Below, one piece after another: positions 24,732 to 33,546 of a DNA stretch of 64,000 nt. The notes under the pieces were generated by a model that had not been told where the DNA came from, did not search any database, and saw nothing but the letters and a program-made list of their open reading frames with translations. Source of the DNA: Acidaminobacter sp. JC074 (GTDB lineage Bacteria > Bacillota > Clostridia > Peptostreptococcales > Acidaminobacteraceae); contig NZ_VANV01000009.1 of assembly GCF_022496765.1 (NCBI RefSeq), positions 34 to 64,033 on the forward strand. The letters are read 5' to 3'. Positions within the stretch are counted from its first letter, which is position 1. Each line of letters begins with the position of its first letter. The position numbers and the translations under genes are program-made.

Positions 24732-25266
24732 ATCGATCATAATCCTCATCTTTGGGTTTCGCTTTTTTAAGTAACACAATTAATATCAATATGCCTGTAG
24801 AAAACATAATACCTAAGGCAGTAAAGACCATTTTAATGATACCTCCGGCAGTCATCTGACTGATATTTAAAACGACGTTTTTATTAGACTCTGTACTTAT
24901 ATGATACTCACCTGAAAGAGGAATGTCAAAAGTAAAAATGCCTCTTCCAGATCGATTGTTAATATTATAAGTAGTAGAACCCACAGCAGGTGAAATAGGG
25001 ATAGTCTTTCCCCCTTGATCTCTAATTACAATGTTCAAGCCATTCAGGTCTTCATAAGAAGATATTGTCACACTACCACTATTAATATTCTTAAATTCAT
25101 GAAAAATGGTATAAGTGCCCTCTTCAAAGTTATGAGTCATTTGACTCGGTGCTTCAAACAAAAGGCCATCAGCCATACCCATTATCGAATACACCAAGAA
25201 GCCTGTAAAAGATAGGATACCTAGAATGCCTATGATTACAGATACTATAATTTTCTTTTTCATCAT
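24721..25266 (-). CDS. Unknown protein with two membrane segments
   Basis: This 181-residue protein has an N-terminal helix (residues 4-30), an extracytoplasmic beta-rich domain (about 35-140: TYTIFHEFKNINSGSVTISSY, FDIPLSGEYHIST) and a C-terminal helix (about 145-168) followed by a charged tail. The central domain resembles small beta-sandwiches that bind ligands, but I cannot name the family. It overlaps both neighbours, so it is part of the Nudix/FosB-like/sensor-kinase operon. TTGGAGG sits just before two adjacent ATG codons. Confidence 0.6.
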   Translation of the reverse strand: MMKKKIIVSVIIGILGILSFTGFLVYSIMGMADGLLFEAPSQMTHNFEEGTYTIFHEFKNINSGSVTISSYEDLNGLNIVIRDQGGKTIPISPAVGSTTYNINNRSGRGIFTFDIPLSGEYHISTESNKNVVLNISQMTAGGIIKMVFTALGIMFSTGILILIVLLKKAKPKDEDYDRYED

Positions 25267-26135
25267 GCCTCCAAAAGTTTTGCCATATAATATTCATCAA
25301 CATACTTGCCATCAACAAACATGCTGTGTTTTTTTACACCTTCGATTTCAAAACCCATTTTCTTATAAAGAGAAAGCCCCGCTTCATTATGAACCATAAC
25401 TGTCAGTTCCAAACGGTGAAGACCAATAGATCTTGCATAAGATAAAGCTTTGTTAAATAAGAGCGTACCATACTTCAGATGACTATGCGACTTAAGTATG
25501 CCCATAACAATGTAGCCAGAATGCTTGATACGATTGCATTTACCTCTGGATAAGCTTATAAAGCCTTTTAAGCCATTGTCCTCTATAACAAAGCTACCTG
25601 GCTCGATTCTTTCTCTCAGGCTATCTCTTGTAACTTGTCTTTCTCCAGGTTCGTACATCATGTTCTTAGTTTCATGATCTAAGGAAAGAAGAAGGTTTTT
25701 AAAGCTTTCTGCATCCTCTTTTTCAAGCATTCTTATTTTTAAATACCTATCTGCAAATGATTTTAAGAATGGTTGTATTTTTTCATAAGTCCATGTCATC
25801 TTGTCATTAAGGGTCGTCACTTCTACAATTTCCGAATCCGGAAGTGGGCCAATCCTTTTTATATCTGCACCAAAGAGTCTGCCGTAAGAATCATTTACTG
25901 AATAATCACCAATAGGCCATATCTCATATTCTATAGCACCTGTTTCTTCGTAGAGTTCTCTTTTCGCTGCTTCAAACAAGGTCTCTCCCTCTTCAACATG
26001 ACCGCCTGGAATCTCATAGGTCTGTCTGTCCTTATGTCTAACCATGATAAGTTCATCATCTTTCATAGCTACTATAACAACATACTTATGGTCTCTTTTT
26101 TTCATTTCATGTATATTAATCTTTAATCCACTCAT
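25263..26135 (-). CDS. Nudix hydrolase-GNAT acetyltransferase fusion
   Basis: The 290-residue protein joins two enzymes. Residues about 15-130 form a Nudix domain with the box GGHVEEGETLFEAAKRELYEETG (GX5EX7REUXEEXGU intact). Residues about 133-290 form a GNAT acetyltransferase (GILKSHSHLKYGTLLFNKAL, HNEAGLSLYKKMGFEIEG). The first half would hydrolyse a nucleoside diphosphate derivative and the second would acetylate an amine; whether they act on one pathway is unknown. No stop or frame change lies between them. It overlaps the upstream acetyltransferase gene by 20 bases. An alternative ATG lies ten codons in. Confidence 0.85.
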   Translation of the reverse strand: MSGLKINIHEMKKRDHKYVVIVAMKDDELIMVRHKDRQTYEIPGGHVEEGETLFEAAKRELYEETGAIEYEIWPIGDYSVNDSYGRLFGADIKRIGPLPDSEIVEVTTLNDKMTWTYEKIQPFLKSFADRYLKIRMLEKEDAESFKNLLLSLDHETKNMMYEPGERQVTRDSLRERIEPGSFVIEDNGLKGFISLSRGKCNRIKHSGYIVMGILKSHSHLKYGTLLFNKALSYARSIGLHRLELTVMVHNEAGLSLYKKMGFEIEGVKKHSMFVDGKYVDEYYMAKLLEA

Positions 26136-26655
26136 CTTTTAATACCCCATACACCACATCATCTAAATAAACATCGTTTATCAGTTCAGCTGCTCTAATT
26201 GTCCCTTCCTCTGTAAAACCTAACCTTTCAGGAATTTTTCGACTTCTAACATTGTCACTTGCGCAGTAGATTTCGACCTTGTTCATACCAAGTTCAAAGG
26301 CATAATCGATCATCTTTATGACTGACTTAGTCATGACACCTTTACCTTCATGTGCTTGATCAAGCCAGTAACCTAACTGCAAACTCTTGTTAAAGGACTT
26401 GTAGTTTTGATGACCGATAAAACCTACAGGCTGATTGTTATAAAAAATAACCATACTGGCATAACCGACTTTATCTTCATTGTTTATACAGGCTTTTACA
26501 AAGTTTTCTATAGGCTGAACAGAATCTATCTGATGGACCCATCCAAACCAAGGCTTAAAACGCTCTAGGTTCTTCATAACTATATGAAATAAGCTGGCTG
26601 CATCTTTTTCTTCAACTGATTTTAATACTATATTTTCATCTACGATTAATTCCAT
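26116..26655 (-). CDS. GNAT acetyltransferase (RimJ/RimL type)
   Basis: The 179-residue protein has the RimL-like opening LIVDENIVLKSVEEKDAASLF, a GYWLDQAHEGKGVMTKSVI acetyl-CoA-binding stretch, and NVRSRKIPERLGFTEEG near the C-terminus. RimJ/RimL relatives acetylate protein N-termini, ribosomal proteins or small amines. GGGGGAT precedes the ATG. It heads a run of five overlapping genes down to the NtrC regulator. Confidence 0.8.
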   Translation of the reverse strand: MELIVDENIVLKSVEEKDAASLFHIVMKNLERFKPWFGWVHQIDSVQPIENFVKACINNEDKVGYASMVIFYNNQPVGFIGHQNYKSFNKSLQLGYWLDQAHEGKGVMTKSVIKMIDYAFELGMNKVEIYCASDNVRSRKIPERLGFTEEGTIRAAELINDVYLDDVVYGVLKDEWIKD

Positions 26656-26691
26656 ATTTGATCCCCCATTAACAGATTAGCACAAAAGAAA

Positions 26692-26712
26692 AAATCGAAC
26701 AATGTTCGATTT
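26692..26712 (-). terminator. Terminator after the YqeK-like gene
   Basis: A 9-bp perfect stem AAATCGAAC / GTTCGATTT with an AAT loop includes the stop codon of the YqeK-like gene and is followed by TTTCTTTTG on the - strand. Confidence 0.7.
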
Positions 26713-27316
26713 AAAAGAGGACGCTTCCTTTAAAAAAGAGATAAGCTTCCAAAGTATCTGAAAGAACTTTTCCGTTTCTAGCTTCTACTTCATCAATGAT
26801 ATAAGCCAGTGCATTGTAACAGGCAATATTTAGATTTTGAAAAACTAAATCTGATATATTATCAACAAAATCCTCATCTGTTAAAGTCATTTTATCTGCG
26901 ATAAATATGATTTTCTCCAGCTCATTCGGCTTCTTTCTAAGAGTTGTATGGTTCTTAATGGCAGATACTGTATTTTCATCTAAATGAAAAACTTCCTTAG
27001 CCACAAGTGCTGATACCTTCCCATGTAACAGTTCTGGAATAGACAGTTCTTCTTCCGTAACAACAATGCCTTTATCATCTAATATCTGCGTGTAGTCTTC
27101 GATATTAATCAGCTTGCCAACATCATGTAAAAGACCTGCCATGTAACCGAGTTTTGGATCTAGCTTAAACTGATCACATAAGTCTCTTGCGATAGACGCA
27201 ACATGTTCCATATGATCATATAAGTCTAACTGATCGGCCCTTTCACATAATTCTTCTAAAGTTTCTTCAATTGGATTATTTGACATTAACTCTTCTACTA
27301 AATTATTGTATTTCAT
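26711..27316 (-). CDS. yqeK: HD-domain Ap4A hydrolase-like protein (YqeK family)
   Basis: The 201-residue HD protein follows YqeK: LYDHMEHVASIARDL (first His), AGLLHDVGKLINIEDY (HD), a GKVSALVAKEVF...AIKNHTT stretch (further His ligands) and FIADKMT (Asp). YqeK proteins split diadenosine tetraphosphate symmetrically. YqeK is usually next to nadD and rsfS, but here it overlaps a Rieske oxygenase gene by 14 bases. A good GGAG site precedes the ATG. The family assignment is firm, the exact substrate less so. Confidence 0.75.
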   Translation of the reverse strand: MKYNNLVEELMSNNPIEETLEELCERADQLDLYDHMEHVASIARDLCDQFKLDPKLGYMAGLLHDVGKLINIEDYTQILDDKGIVVTEEELSIPELLHGKVSALVAKEVFHLDENTVSAIKNHTTLRKKPNELEKIIFIADKMTLTDEDFVDNISDLVFQNLNIACYNALAYIIDEVEARNGKVLSDTLEAYLFFKGSVLF

Positions 27317-28286
27317 GATTTTCTCCTAGTTTTAATAGTTGGTCTCTTCTCTTTCTGTATGTTAAAATCGGCAGATCTCCTTGAATTAAGATATCTGACA
27401 TTTTTAGCATGGACTTCTTCGGTACTTGTGATAAAACAACTCGCCGGTCTTGATGGAGGACCTTTCGATTAAAGATCATAGCCAGTTCGTTAACCAAAAC
27501 AGATAATAGTGGAACCTTTAAGAAACATTGATAAAACCTTAAGTAAATCTTTGTATGGTCTTCATCAATGGGTACAAAAGCTGCTGTAATTCTTATCTTG
27601 TCATCAATGTAATTTTGCCAAAGATTTGGAAACTTAAAGGCCAGTCTAAAGTCTTTTTCAGGATCAGGCGGTCTCATGTCACTTGGCTTCTTAGCAATTG
27701 TACCATCTTCTATACGGTTATAGACGTAAAACTCAAACTTTTCTTCATCCAACCACTGAATCAAAGGACCATCTACAACATACTTCTTACCTTTACCGAT
27801 GGTGTTATGATGAACAAATGGCACATGGACCACATCCAGCTGGTTTTCAATAGCTCTTGAATAATGCACAGACCAGACTTCTGACATTTCAGAGTATGTA
27901 AAACCTTCAAGGTCAGTAAAATAACTGGGTTCAGAATCAGGCCTACTACCATAGTATATAAAGATATAACCATGGGACTCATAGGTTTCATAAGAGACAA
28001 CCTTATACCGGTCAGGTACTTGATAGTTTCTTCCATAAGCCGGTATGACTTTTACTTTACCCGTGTGATCATACTCAAAGCCATGAAAAGGACATATAAG
28101 ATCATCACCGCAAACCTCACCAAGGCTTAAGCTGACACCTCTATGAACACACCGGTCTTTTAAACAGTGGACTTTGCCTTTTGTGTCTCTATAAAAAACA
28201 AGTTTCTCATTGAGTCTGGTAACCCCTACAGGCTTTCTTTTTACCTCATTTGACCCGAGTACAACATACCATTGATTTTTTATCAT
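27303..28286 (-). CDS. Rieske [2Fe-2S] oxygenase-like protein
   Basis: The 327-residue protein has an N-terminal Rieske domain (CVHRGVSLSLG and CPFHGFEYD: Cys-X-His and Cys-X2-His ligands) and a C-terminal catalytic domain with DVVHVPFVHHNTIG, matching the D-x2-H-x4-H mononuclear iron site of ring-hydroxylating and demethylating oxygenases. Such enzymes need O2, which is odd beside oxygen-sensitive hydrogenase genes. I start at the ATG with GGAGGCTATTT upstream. No reductase or ferredoxin partner is adjacent. A non-oxygenase role is possible. Confidence 0.85.
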   Translation of the reverse strand: MIKNQWYVVLGSNEVKRKPVGVTRLNEKLVFYRDTKGKVHCLKDRCVHRGVSLSLGEVCGDDLICPFHGFEYDHTGKVKVIPAYGRNYQVPDRYKVVSYETYESHGYIFIYYGSRPDSEPSYFTDLEGFTYSEMSEVWSVHYSRAIENQLDVVHVPFVHHNTIGKGKKYVVDGPLIQWLDEEKFEFYVYNRIEDGTIAKKPSDMRPPDPEKDFRLAFKFPNLWQNYIDDKIRITAAFVPIDEDHTKIYLRFYQCFLKVPLLSVLVNELAMIFNRKVLHQDRRVVLSQVPKKSMLKMSDILIQGDLPILTYRKRRDQLLKLGENHEIQ

Positions 28287-28324
28287 AAATAGCCTCCACT
28301 TCATTTCTACCCATTATTACCTAT

Positions 28325-28388
28325 TTCTAAAATTTAACTTGTATATTTTTAAAATTAGATTTATACTAAAAAAGTAGTAATTTTAGAA
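28325..28388. repeat. Widely spaced 10-bp inverted repeat in a divergent promoter region
   Basis: TTCTAAAATT (28325-28334) and AATTTTAGAA (28379-28388) are perfect inverted copies 44 bases apart, between the Rieske gene and the amino-acid transporter operon. They may be two sites for one regulator, oriented towards each promoter. AT-rich context raises the chance of coincidence. Confidence 0.3.
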
Positions 28389-28475
28389 CTAATGTTCTTA
28401 TCCTATTCATTTTATGTTTGAATTGCAGAAATATTAGGTATAAATAACAACGTAACTATCATAAAGGAGGCAAAC

Positions 28476-29270
28476 ATGAAAAAACTGAGCATTTTAATGC
28501 TTGTATTACTACTTGTTCTAACAATGATCTCTTGTTCATCTGAATCGGAAGAGGATACTATTTTAAGAGTTGGTATGGAACTTAAATACCCACCTTTTGA
28601 AACAATAGATGTTGATGGAAATCCTGAAGGTGTATCAGTAAGAATGGCTGAGGCACTTGGTAAACACTTAGGCATGGAAGTTGAAATCGTAGATACTGCT
28701 TATCCAAGTTTAATTCCAGCTTTAGAAAGCGGCAACATCGATATCATCATTTCTTCAATGACAATTAATGAAAAGAGAATGGAAGTTGTTGATTTTTCTG
28801 ATCCTTACACAACAAGCCAGTTAATGCTTCTTGCACATAAGGATTCTAAAGTAAAGTCATACACCGACTTAAACGACCCAGATGTAATCATTTCTTGTAA
28901 GACTGGTACAATTGGTGCCTTATGGGCTGCAGCAAATGCGCCTGAGGCTCAGATCAAGAATATTGATGAGGAAGCCAGTGCTGTACTAGAAGTTGCACAG
29001 GGTAACGCTGATGTATTTATCTATGATCCACTATCAATTGTAAATCATCAAAAGAATTTCCCAGAGTCTACAGTGGCAATTTTAGAACCACTACCTAATA
29101 CAAAGGGCTGGGGTATTGCAATGAGAAAAGGCGAAGATGATTTAAGAGAAAAAATCAACGCTTGGCTAAAAGATGCCAAAACAGATGGTACTTTTGATAC
29201 GATTAGAGAAGAGTACCTAAAAGACAAAATTAAAGAATTCGAAGAGAACGGTTTAGAGTTCTTCTTCTAG
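28476..29270 (+). CDS. Amino-acid ABC transporter substrate-binding lipoprotein (family 3)
   Basis: The 264-residue lipoprotein has a signal peptide ending MISC and the family-3 fold: LRVGMELKYPPFETIDVDGN, GVSVRMAEALGKHLGMEVE, SGNIDIIISSMTINEKRMEVVDFSDPY. It binds a polar amino acid outside the membrane and hands it to the permease encoded 12 bases later. AAAGGAGG precedes the ATG. Its ligand type matches the sensor domain of the kinase at 22414-24348, so the two could respond to the same compounds, but that link is inference. Confidence 0.9.
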   Translation: MKKLSILMLVLLLVLTMISCSSESEEDTILRVGMELKYPPFETIDVDGNPEGVSVRMAEALGKHLGMEVEIVDTAYPSLIPALESGNIDIIISSMTINEKRMEVVDFSDPYTTSQLMLLAHKDSKVKSYTDLNDPDVIISCKTGTIGALWAAANAPEAQIKNIDEEASAVLEVAQGNADVFIYDPLSIVNHQKNFPESTVAILEPLPNTKGWGIAMRKGEDDLREKINAWLKDAKTDGTFDTIREEYLKDKIKEFEENGLEFFF

Positions 29271-29281
29271 AAAGGAACACA

Positions 29282-30019
29282 ATGAAAAAAGTAGTTAGCT
29301 TCGCAGCAGCAATCGCACTCTATTTACTATTTTTTGCATATGTTATGTACAAATCGCTCAATCGCGATTTAGACTTTAGTGACTATCAAGTTTACAGTAA
29401 CGTTATTCTACAAGGCTGGTTCACAACGGTGTTCATCAGCCTTATTTCTATTTCGTTATCACTTGTCATCGGTCTGATTATATACTTTATGCAAGAATCA
29501 AATATTAAGATATTACATTATATCGCTGAAATTCATAAAACCCTTGTATTTGCAACACCACTACTGGTAATAGCTATAGTAGCCTATTACTATATTGGTA
29601 ATTCTTTTAATATCACAGATAAAATCCTTGTAGGAAGTTTAACATTAGGTCTCTATATATCCGCTTATATCGCAGATATTTATAAAGGTGCTATAGAGTC
29701 TATACACATCAATCAATGGCAGGCAGCAAAGATGTTTGGTTTTAACAAGTACCAAACTTATCGTTACATCATTTTTCCTCAAGTCATTCGATCTATTCTT
29801 CCTCCTTTAGCAGGTCAGTTTGCATTAACCATTAAGGGTACTTCGCTCCTGAGTTATATGGGCACTTCAGAACTTCTAAACTCAGTACAACAAATCATGG
29901 CTGCAACATATAAGTCACAAGAAGGTTTTATTATTGTGTCTATCGGTTATTGGATAATCACTATTCCTTTAATTTTGATGGTAAGGAAATTAGAAGAGAA
30001 AGCAAATTATACGGTGTAA
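29282..30019 (+). CDS. Amino-acid ABC transporter permease
   Basis: The 245-residue HisM/GlnP-type permease has about five to six helices. The EAA-loop region is GAIESIHINQWQAAKMFGFN ... IIFPQVIRSILPPLAGQF. It forms the membrane channel with the ATPase encoded one base downstream. The binding-protein gene is upstream in the same operon. The ribosome site AAAGGAAC is moderate. Confidence 0.9.
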   Translation: MKKVVSFAAAIALYLLFFAYVMYKSLNRDLDFSDYQVYSNVILQGWFTTVFISLISISLSLVIGLIIYFMQESNIKILHYIAEIHKTLVFATPLLVIAIVAYYYIGNSFNITDKILVGSLTLGLYISAYIADIYKGAIESIHINQWQAAKMFGFNKYQTYRYIIFPQVIRSILPPLAGQFALTIKGTSLLSYMGTSELLNSVQQIMAATYKSQEGFIIVSIGYWIITIPLILMVRKLEEKANYTV

Positions 30020-30020
30020 G

Positions 30021-30761
30021 ATGAAATTAAATGTAGAAAACTTAAAGAAAATTTACGGTGATAAAACCGTCTTAAAAGACATCAGTGTAAAGATAGACGA
30101 CCAACAAATCATTGCATTTCTAGGTGCATCTGGTTCAGGTAAGTCTACCTTACTCAGGTTAATTGCAGGACTTGAACCCTTTCAAGGTGGCAAGTTATGT
30201 GTCAATGATCACACTGTTGAAACTGATGATGCAAAAGCTGAAGCCTACAGAAAACGTATTGGTTTCGTTTTTCAAGACCATAACTTATTTAACCACCTAA
30301 CAGTGATGGATAACTTATTATTGGTCTTAGAAAAAGTTCACCATAGAAAACATGAAGATGTATTACCAGAGCTTCACCAGCTCTTAAGAGACTTTGATTT
30401 ATTTGATCACAAAGATAAGTATCCACACCAACTAAGTGGTGGCCAGTCTCAAAGAGTTTCCATTGTAAGAGCTTTATCTATTAAGCCGGAACTCATTTTA
30501 CTTGACGAGCCCACATCATCACTTGATCCAATATTAACATATGAGGTGCTTTCTTCTGTTAAGAAACTGGCTGAAGAAAAAAAGGATTTTGTTATAGTTA
30601 CACATGAAATAGGTTTTGCTAAGCAAGTAGCAGATTACATCATCTTCATGGATGATGGTGAAATTATTGAACATGGACCTAAATCAATTTTAGATAAGCC
30701 TAGTTCAGAAAAACTGCAAAATTTCTTAAATAAGGTTTTACCTTTTAATCAAAATGACTAG
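30021..30761 (+). CDS. Amino-acid ABC transporter ATPase
   Basis: The 246-residue ATPase has Walker A GASGSGKST, Q-loop VFQDHNLF, signature LSGGQSQRV, Walker B LILLDEPTSSLDP and H-loop VTHE. It is the GlnQ/HisP type and completes the importer. A hairpin terminator directly follows the stop codon. Confidence 0.93.
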   Translation: MKLNVENLKKIYGDKTVLKDISVKIDDQQIIAFLGASGSGKSTLLRLIAGLEPFQGGKLCVNDHTVETDDAKAEAYRKRIGFVFQDHNLFNHLTVMDNLLLVLEKVHHRKHEDVLPELHQLLRDFDLFDHKDKYPHQLSGGQSQRVSIVRALSIKPELILLDEPTSSLDPILTYEVLSSVKKLAEEKKDFVIVTHEIGFAKQVADYIIFMDDGEIIEHGPKSILDKPSSEKLQNFLNKVLPFNQND

Positions 30762-30781
30762 AGACGCCAAATGGCGTCTCT
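30760..30781 (+). terminator. Terminator of the amino-acid ABC operon
   Basis: A 9-bp stem AGAGACGCC / GGCGTCTCT with an AAAT loop is followed by TATTGTTT. Confidence 0.75.
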
Positions 30782-30796
30782 TATTGTTTAAGTTAT

Positions 30797-32113
30797 TTAC
30801 TTTGTACCAACAACATTGATCTCATCAAATCTAACCATAGGTGAATAGCCCATCGGATAGAAGACAACATTCATCAGCTCTAGCTTCTGACCAACCGCTT
30901 TAATCTTAAAGAGGTCTTCATAGATATTACCTGATACCATGGCATCTACAACCTTACCTGTCAACTTACCCTTTTCAATCAGGTAGCCAATGCTGACATT
31001 TAGAGAGTATTCACCAGCAGGAATATTGCCTGTATGGGTGCCCATAACACCGTCTACATAAATACCATAATCTATGTCCTTTATGATATCTGCATCACTT
31101 GTCTTCCCTGGATGAACCATAAAGTTCGTTGAATCCAGTAAAGGCTGATTTTCAATCTCCTTTGAAAACATGGTTTTCTTCTGAGCATTCCCTGTCACTT
31201 TACCTTCAAGCTTTTCTGATGACGAAACGCTATTTAAAAAGTTCTTTAAAACACCCTTTTCTATAATTGTTGTCTTAGAAGTCGGTGTACCTTCGTCATC
31301 AAACTTTATTGTCGCAAAGCCCTGCGGCAAGTTGCCTTCATCAGAAATATTTAAAATGTCTGAAGCAATAACCTGATTCTTTTTATCCTCAAGTGGTGAT
31401 ACACCTTTTGAAATAAACTCACCGTTAACACCTGCTAAAAGTCTCGTCATCAAAGCTCCCATGGCCTTACCACTAAAGACTACAGGCATACGTTTAGTCT
31501 CAACTTGATGCGTCTTATTTGAAATCATGTGTTTATTTACGATGTCTTCTAACTGTTTATCAGAGATCTCAAAATATGAAGAAAAAGCACTTGTATAGGC
31601 ATTTTGTACAAAACCAGACTCAGACATGGTTGCAATGGCTACTTTTAAATGTGTCTTTTTATATGCATCAGATAGCCCGACTGTGTTCATCATTTCCACA
31701 TGACTAATGGTTCTTTCAAGTGAAATTTGACTTGTAATGTCACCAAATTTATTCAAACGGTCATTAATAGACTTGGCAATAGCAATCAGTTCCTTAGCAG
31801 TCATTTCAGCAAGTTTGCTGTCATAACACTGAACATTACCCGCTTCCTCATGAAGAAATTTAAAAGGCTTACCTGTTCTGTATTTAGAAGAGGTAATGGC
31901 TCTATCTACAATACTTGTATCATCTTCACTAGATGATACAGCAGTACCGCCCTTACCGTCTTTATTCATTCTTAAAGAATAACCTACAACATCTTTTCCA
32001 TCAACGGCCTTTATATGACCTTGTTTTATCTCTATAGAGATAATCTCATCTGCCTTTTTATAAAGTTCAGCATCGTCCACTTGCGTTTTAATATAGTCAA
32101 ATAAATTCTTCAT
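30797..32113 (-). CDS. tldE: TldE/PmbA-family protein
   Basis: The 438-residue protein is the TldE-type half of the TldD/TldE protease. It has the family core (KRMPVVFSGKAMGALMTRLLAG, GVSPLEDKKNQVIAS, PQGFATIKFDDEGTP) but no HExxxH metal motif, as expected, since TldE has no zinc ligands. In E. coli the heterodimer degrades unfolded peptides and matures microcin B17 and CcdA. It starts one base over the TldD stop (TAATG). No peptide-toxin precursor is evident nearby. Confidence 0.88.
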   Translation of the reverse strand: MKNLFDYIKTQVDDAELYKKADEIISIEIKQGHIKAVDGKDVVGYSLRMNKDGKGGTAVSSSEDDTSIVDRAITSSKYRTGKPFKFLHEEAGNVQCYDSKLAEMTAKELIAIAKSINDRLNKFGDITSQISLERTISHVEMMNTVGLSDAYKKTHLKVAIATMSESGFVQNAYTSAFSSYFEISDKQLEDIVNKHMISNKTHQVETKRMPVVFSGKAMGALMTRLLAGVNGEFISKGVSPLEDKKNQVIASDILNISDEGNLPQGFATIKFDDEGTPTSKTTIIEKGVLKNFLNSVSSSEKLEGKVTGNAQKKTMFSKEIENQPLLDSTNFMVHPGKTSDADIIKDIDYGIYVDGVMGTHTGNIPAGEYSLNVSIGYLIEKGKLTGKVVDAMVSGNIYEDLFKIKAVGQKLELMNVVFYPMGYSPMVRFDEINVVGTK

Positions 32114-33462
32114 TATTTACCCCCTACTGACATGCCTTTGATTCTGATATAAGGCGATCCCTTACAAGAAGTTCTAAGTATCTGACCACCTTTACCGCAG
32201 CCACCACCTTTACTCATTGTACGTGTATTGCCAATCTTATCAATGTTTTTTAAGGTAGTAAACAAGTTACCTGTTAAAATGATATCTCTGACCATGGAAG
32301 TAATCTTACCATCTTCAATCTTATAACCGCCCTGTACTGCAAAGGTAAACATGTCTCCAGATGTTTGACCACCTGCTGTACCGAAAAGATACAAACCATT
32401 TTTTGTAGAAGATATGATATCTTCGTATGTATCCTTGCCAGTATCTATATAAATATTACCCATCCTGATAATAGGTGTATAGGCATAGTTCTTAGCTCTA
32501 AAGTGACCTGTTAAAGGTTCACCAGTAAGACCAGATGTGGCTCTTGAATGAAGTCTACCGGCTAATTTACCATCTCTAATCAAGTATGATTTTTCTGACT
32601 TTACACCTTCATCGTCATAAACAAAAGAGCCTGAATGTCCTTCTTCAGTCGGATCGTCAATGACGTTAAGCTCACTGGTAGCAAAAGTAGTACCCAGGGT
32701 CATGGTCTTTCTTAAGGCTTCACTTCTTAAAAGATTGTCAGCTTCACTTAAGTGACCAAAAGCCTCATGAATAAAGAGGCCACCTACGGTCGGATCTAAA
32801 ACAACATCATAATCACCTGCTATAACAGGTTCCGCATCTAATAAGTCTACCGTCTGTCTGGCTTTTTGCATAACAGCCTGATCCTGGTTCATTATCTCTT
32901 TAAAGTTGGCGCCGCCACCTAATGAAAGTCTTGTTTGTTGAGTTAACTTGTCATTTTTAGATGTCATTCTAAAGTTAGCTGCAACAGACATCTGCTCTTG
33001 TCTGATCTGTGTGCCTTCATTGTTAACATAGTACTTTTCCTTATAGAGTTCTATGTACTCAATATCGCAAATAGATAGACCAGGCACCTCTGATGCCATC
33101 TTTCCATAAGATCTTAAAAGGTCAACTTTTTCATCTAAAGTAAGATCTCTTGGATCCATTTCAATAGATAATACAACCTCATCCTCTACAAGTGGCGCAG
33201 GTGCTAAAGTCATACTGCCTGGTATCTCCTTACTAAAAACAAGACACGAAGCTATACTTTCTTTTGCATGGTCTAGCTTGTTAAAGGATAAAGTCCCAAA
33301 GCCACCACCTACAAGTGCTCTAGCATGGCCACCTTCTTTTTCAATAATCTCTACTGATTTTACTTCATCGTTTCTTATGTTAATGGATAAGTTCTTTAGT
33401 TTTTCAAATCGCAAATCTTGATAGCCTTCATCACTTAAGGCATCTTTTAATTTTTTTAACAT
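32113..33462 (-). CDS. tldD: TldD-family metalloprotease
   Basis: The 449-residue protein carries the zinc-binding helix GLFIHEAFGHLSEADNLL (HExxxH) and the later GGGCGKGGQILRTSCKGSPY, typical of TldD. With TldE it forms a cytoplasmic protease that accepts only unstructured peptides through a narrow cavity. AGGAGG precedes the ATG. The pair is followed by the transporter terminator and preceded by a U32 gene with its own terminator, so tldD-tldE is a two-gene unit. Confidence 0.92.
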   Translation of the reverse strand: MLKKLKDALSDEGYQDLRFEKLKNLSINIRNDEVKSVEIIEKEGGHARALVGGGFGTLSFNKLDHAKESIASCLVFSKEIPGSMTLAPAPLVEDEVVLSIEMDPRDLTLDEKVDLLRSYGKMASEVPGLSICDIEYIELYKEKYYVNNEGTQIRQEQMSVAANFRMTSKNDKLTQQTRLSLGGGANFKEIMNQDQAVMQKARQTVDLLDAEPVIAGDYDVVLDPTVGGLFIHEAFGHLSEADNLLRSEALRKTMTLGTTFATSELNVIDDPTEEGHSGSFVYDDEGVKSEKSYLIRDGKLAGRLHSRATSGLTGEPLTGHFRAKNYAYTPIIRMGNIYIDTGKDTYEDIISSTKNGLYLFGTAGGQTSGDMFTFAVQGGYKIEDGKITSMVRDIILTGNLFTTLKNIDKIGNTRTMSKGGGCGKGGQILRTSCKGSPYIRIKGMSVGGK

Positions 33463-33525
33463 AATGTCCTCCTTAATACCCAGTATAGCATATAATTCGC
33501 CACACGAAATATCAATTAAAATAAA

Positions 33526-33546
33526 AATAGGTCACTGGGACCTATT
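33526..33546 (-). terminator. Terminator of the U32 gene
   Basis: An 8-bp stem AATAGGTC / GACCTATT with a 5-base loop overlaps the stop codon and is followed by TTTTATTTTAA on the - strand. Confidence 0.65.

Noticed and set aside
26692..26712. CGAACAATGTTCG resembles a LexA box
   Set aside because: Only three bases separate GAAC and GTTC, not four. It is the stem of a terminator at the end of the YqeK-like gene.
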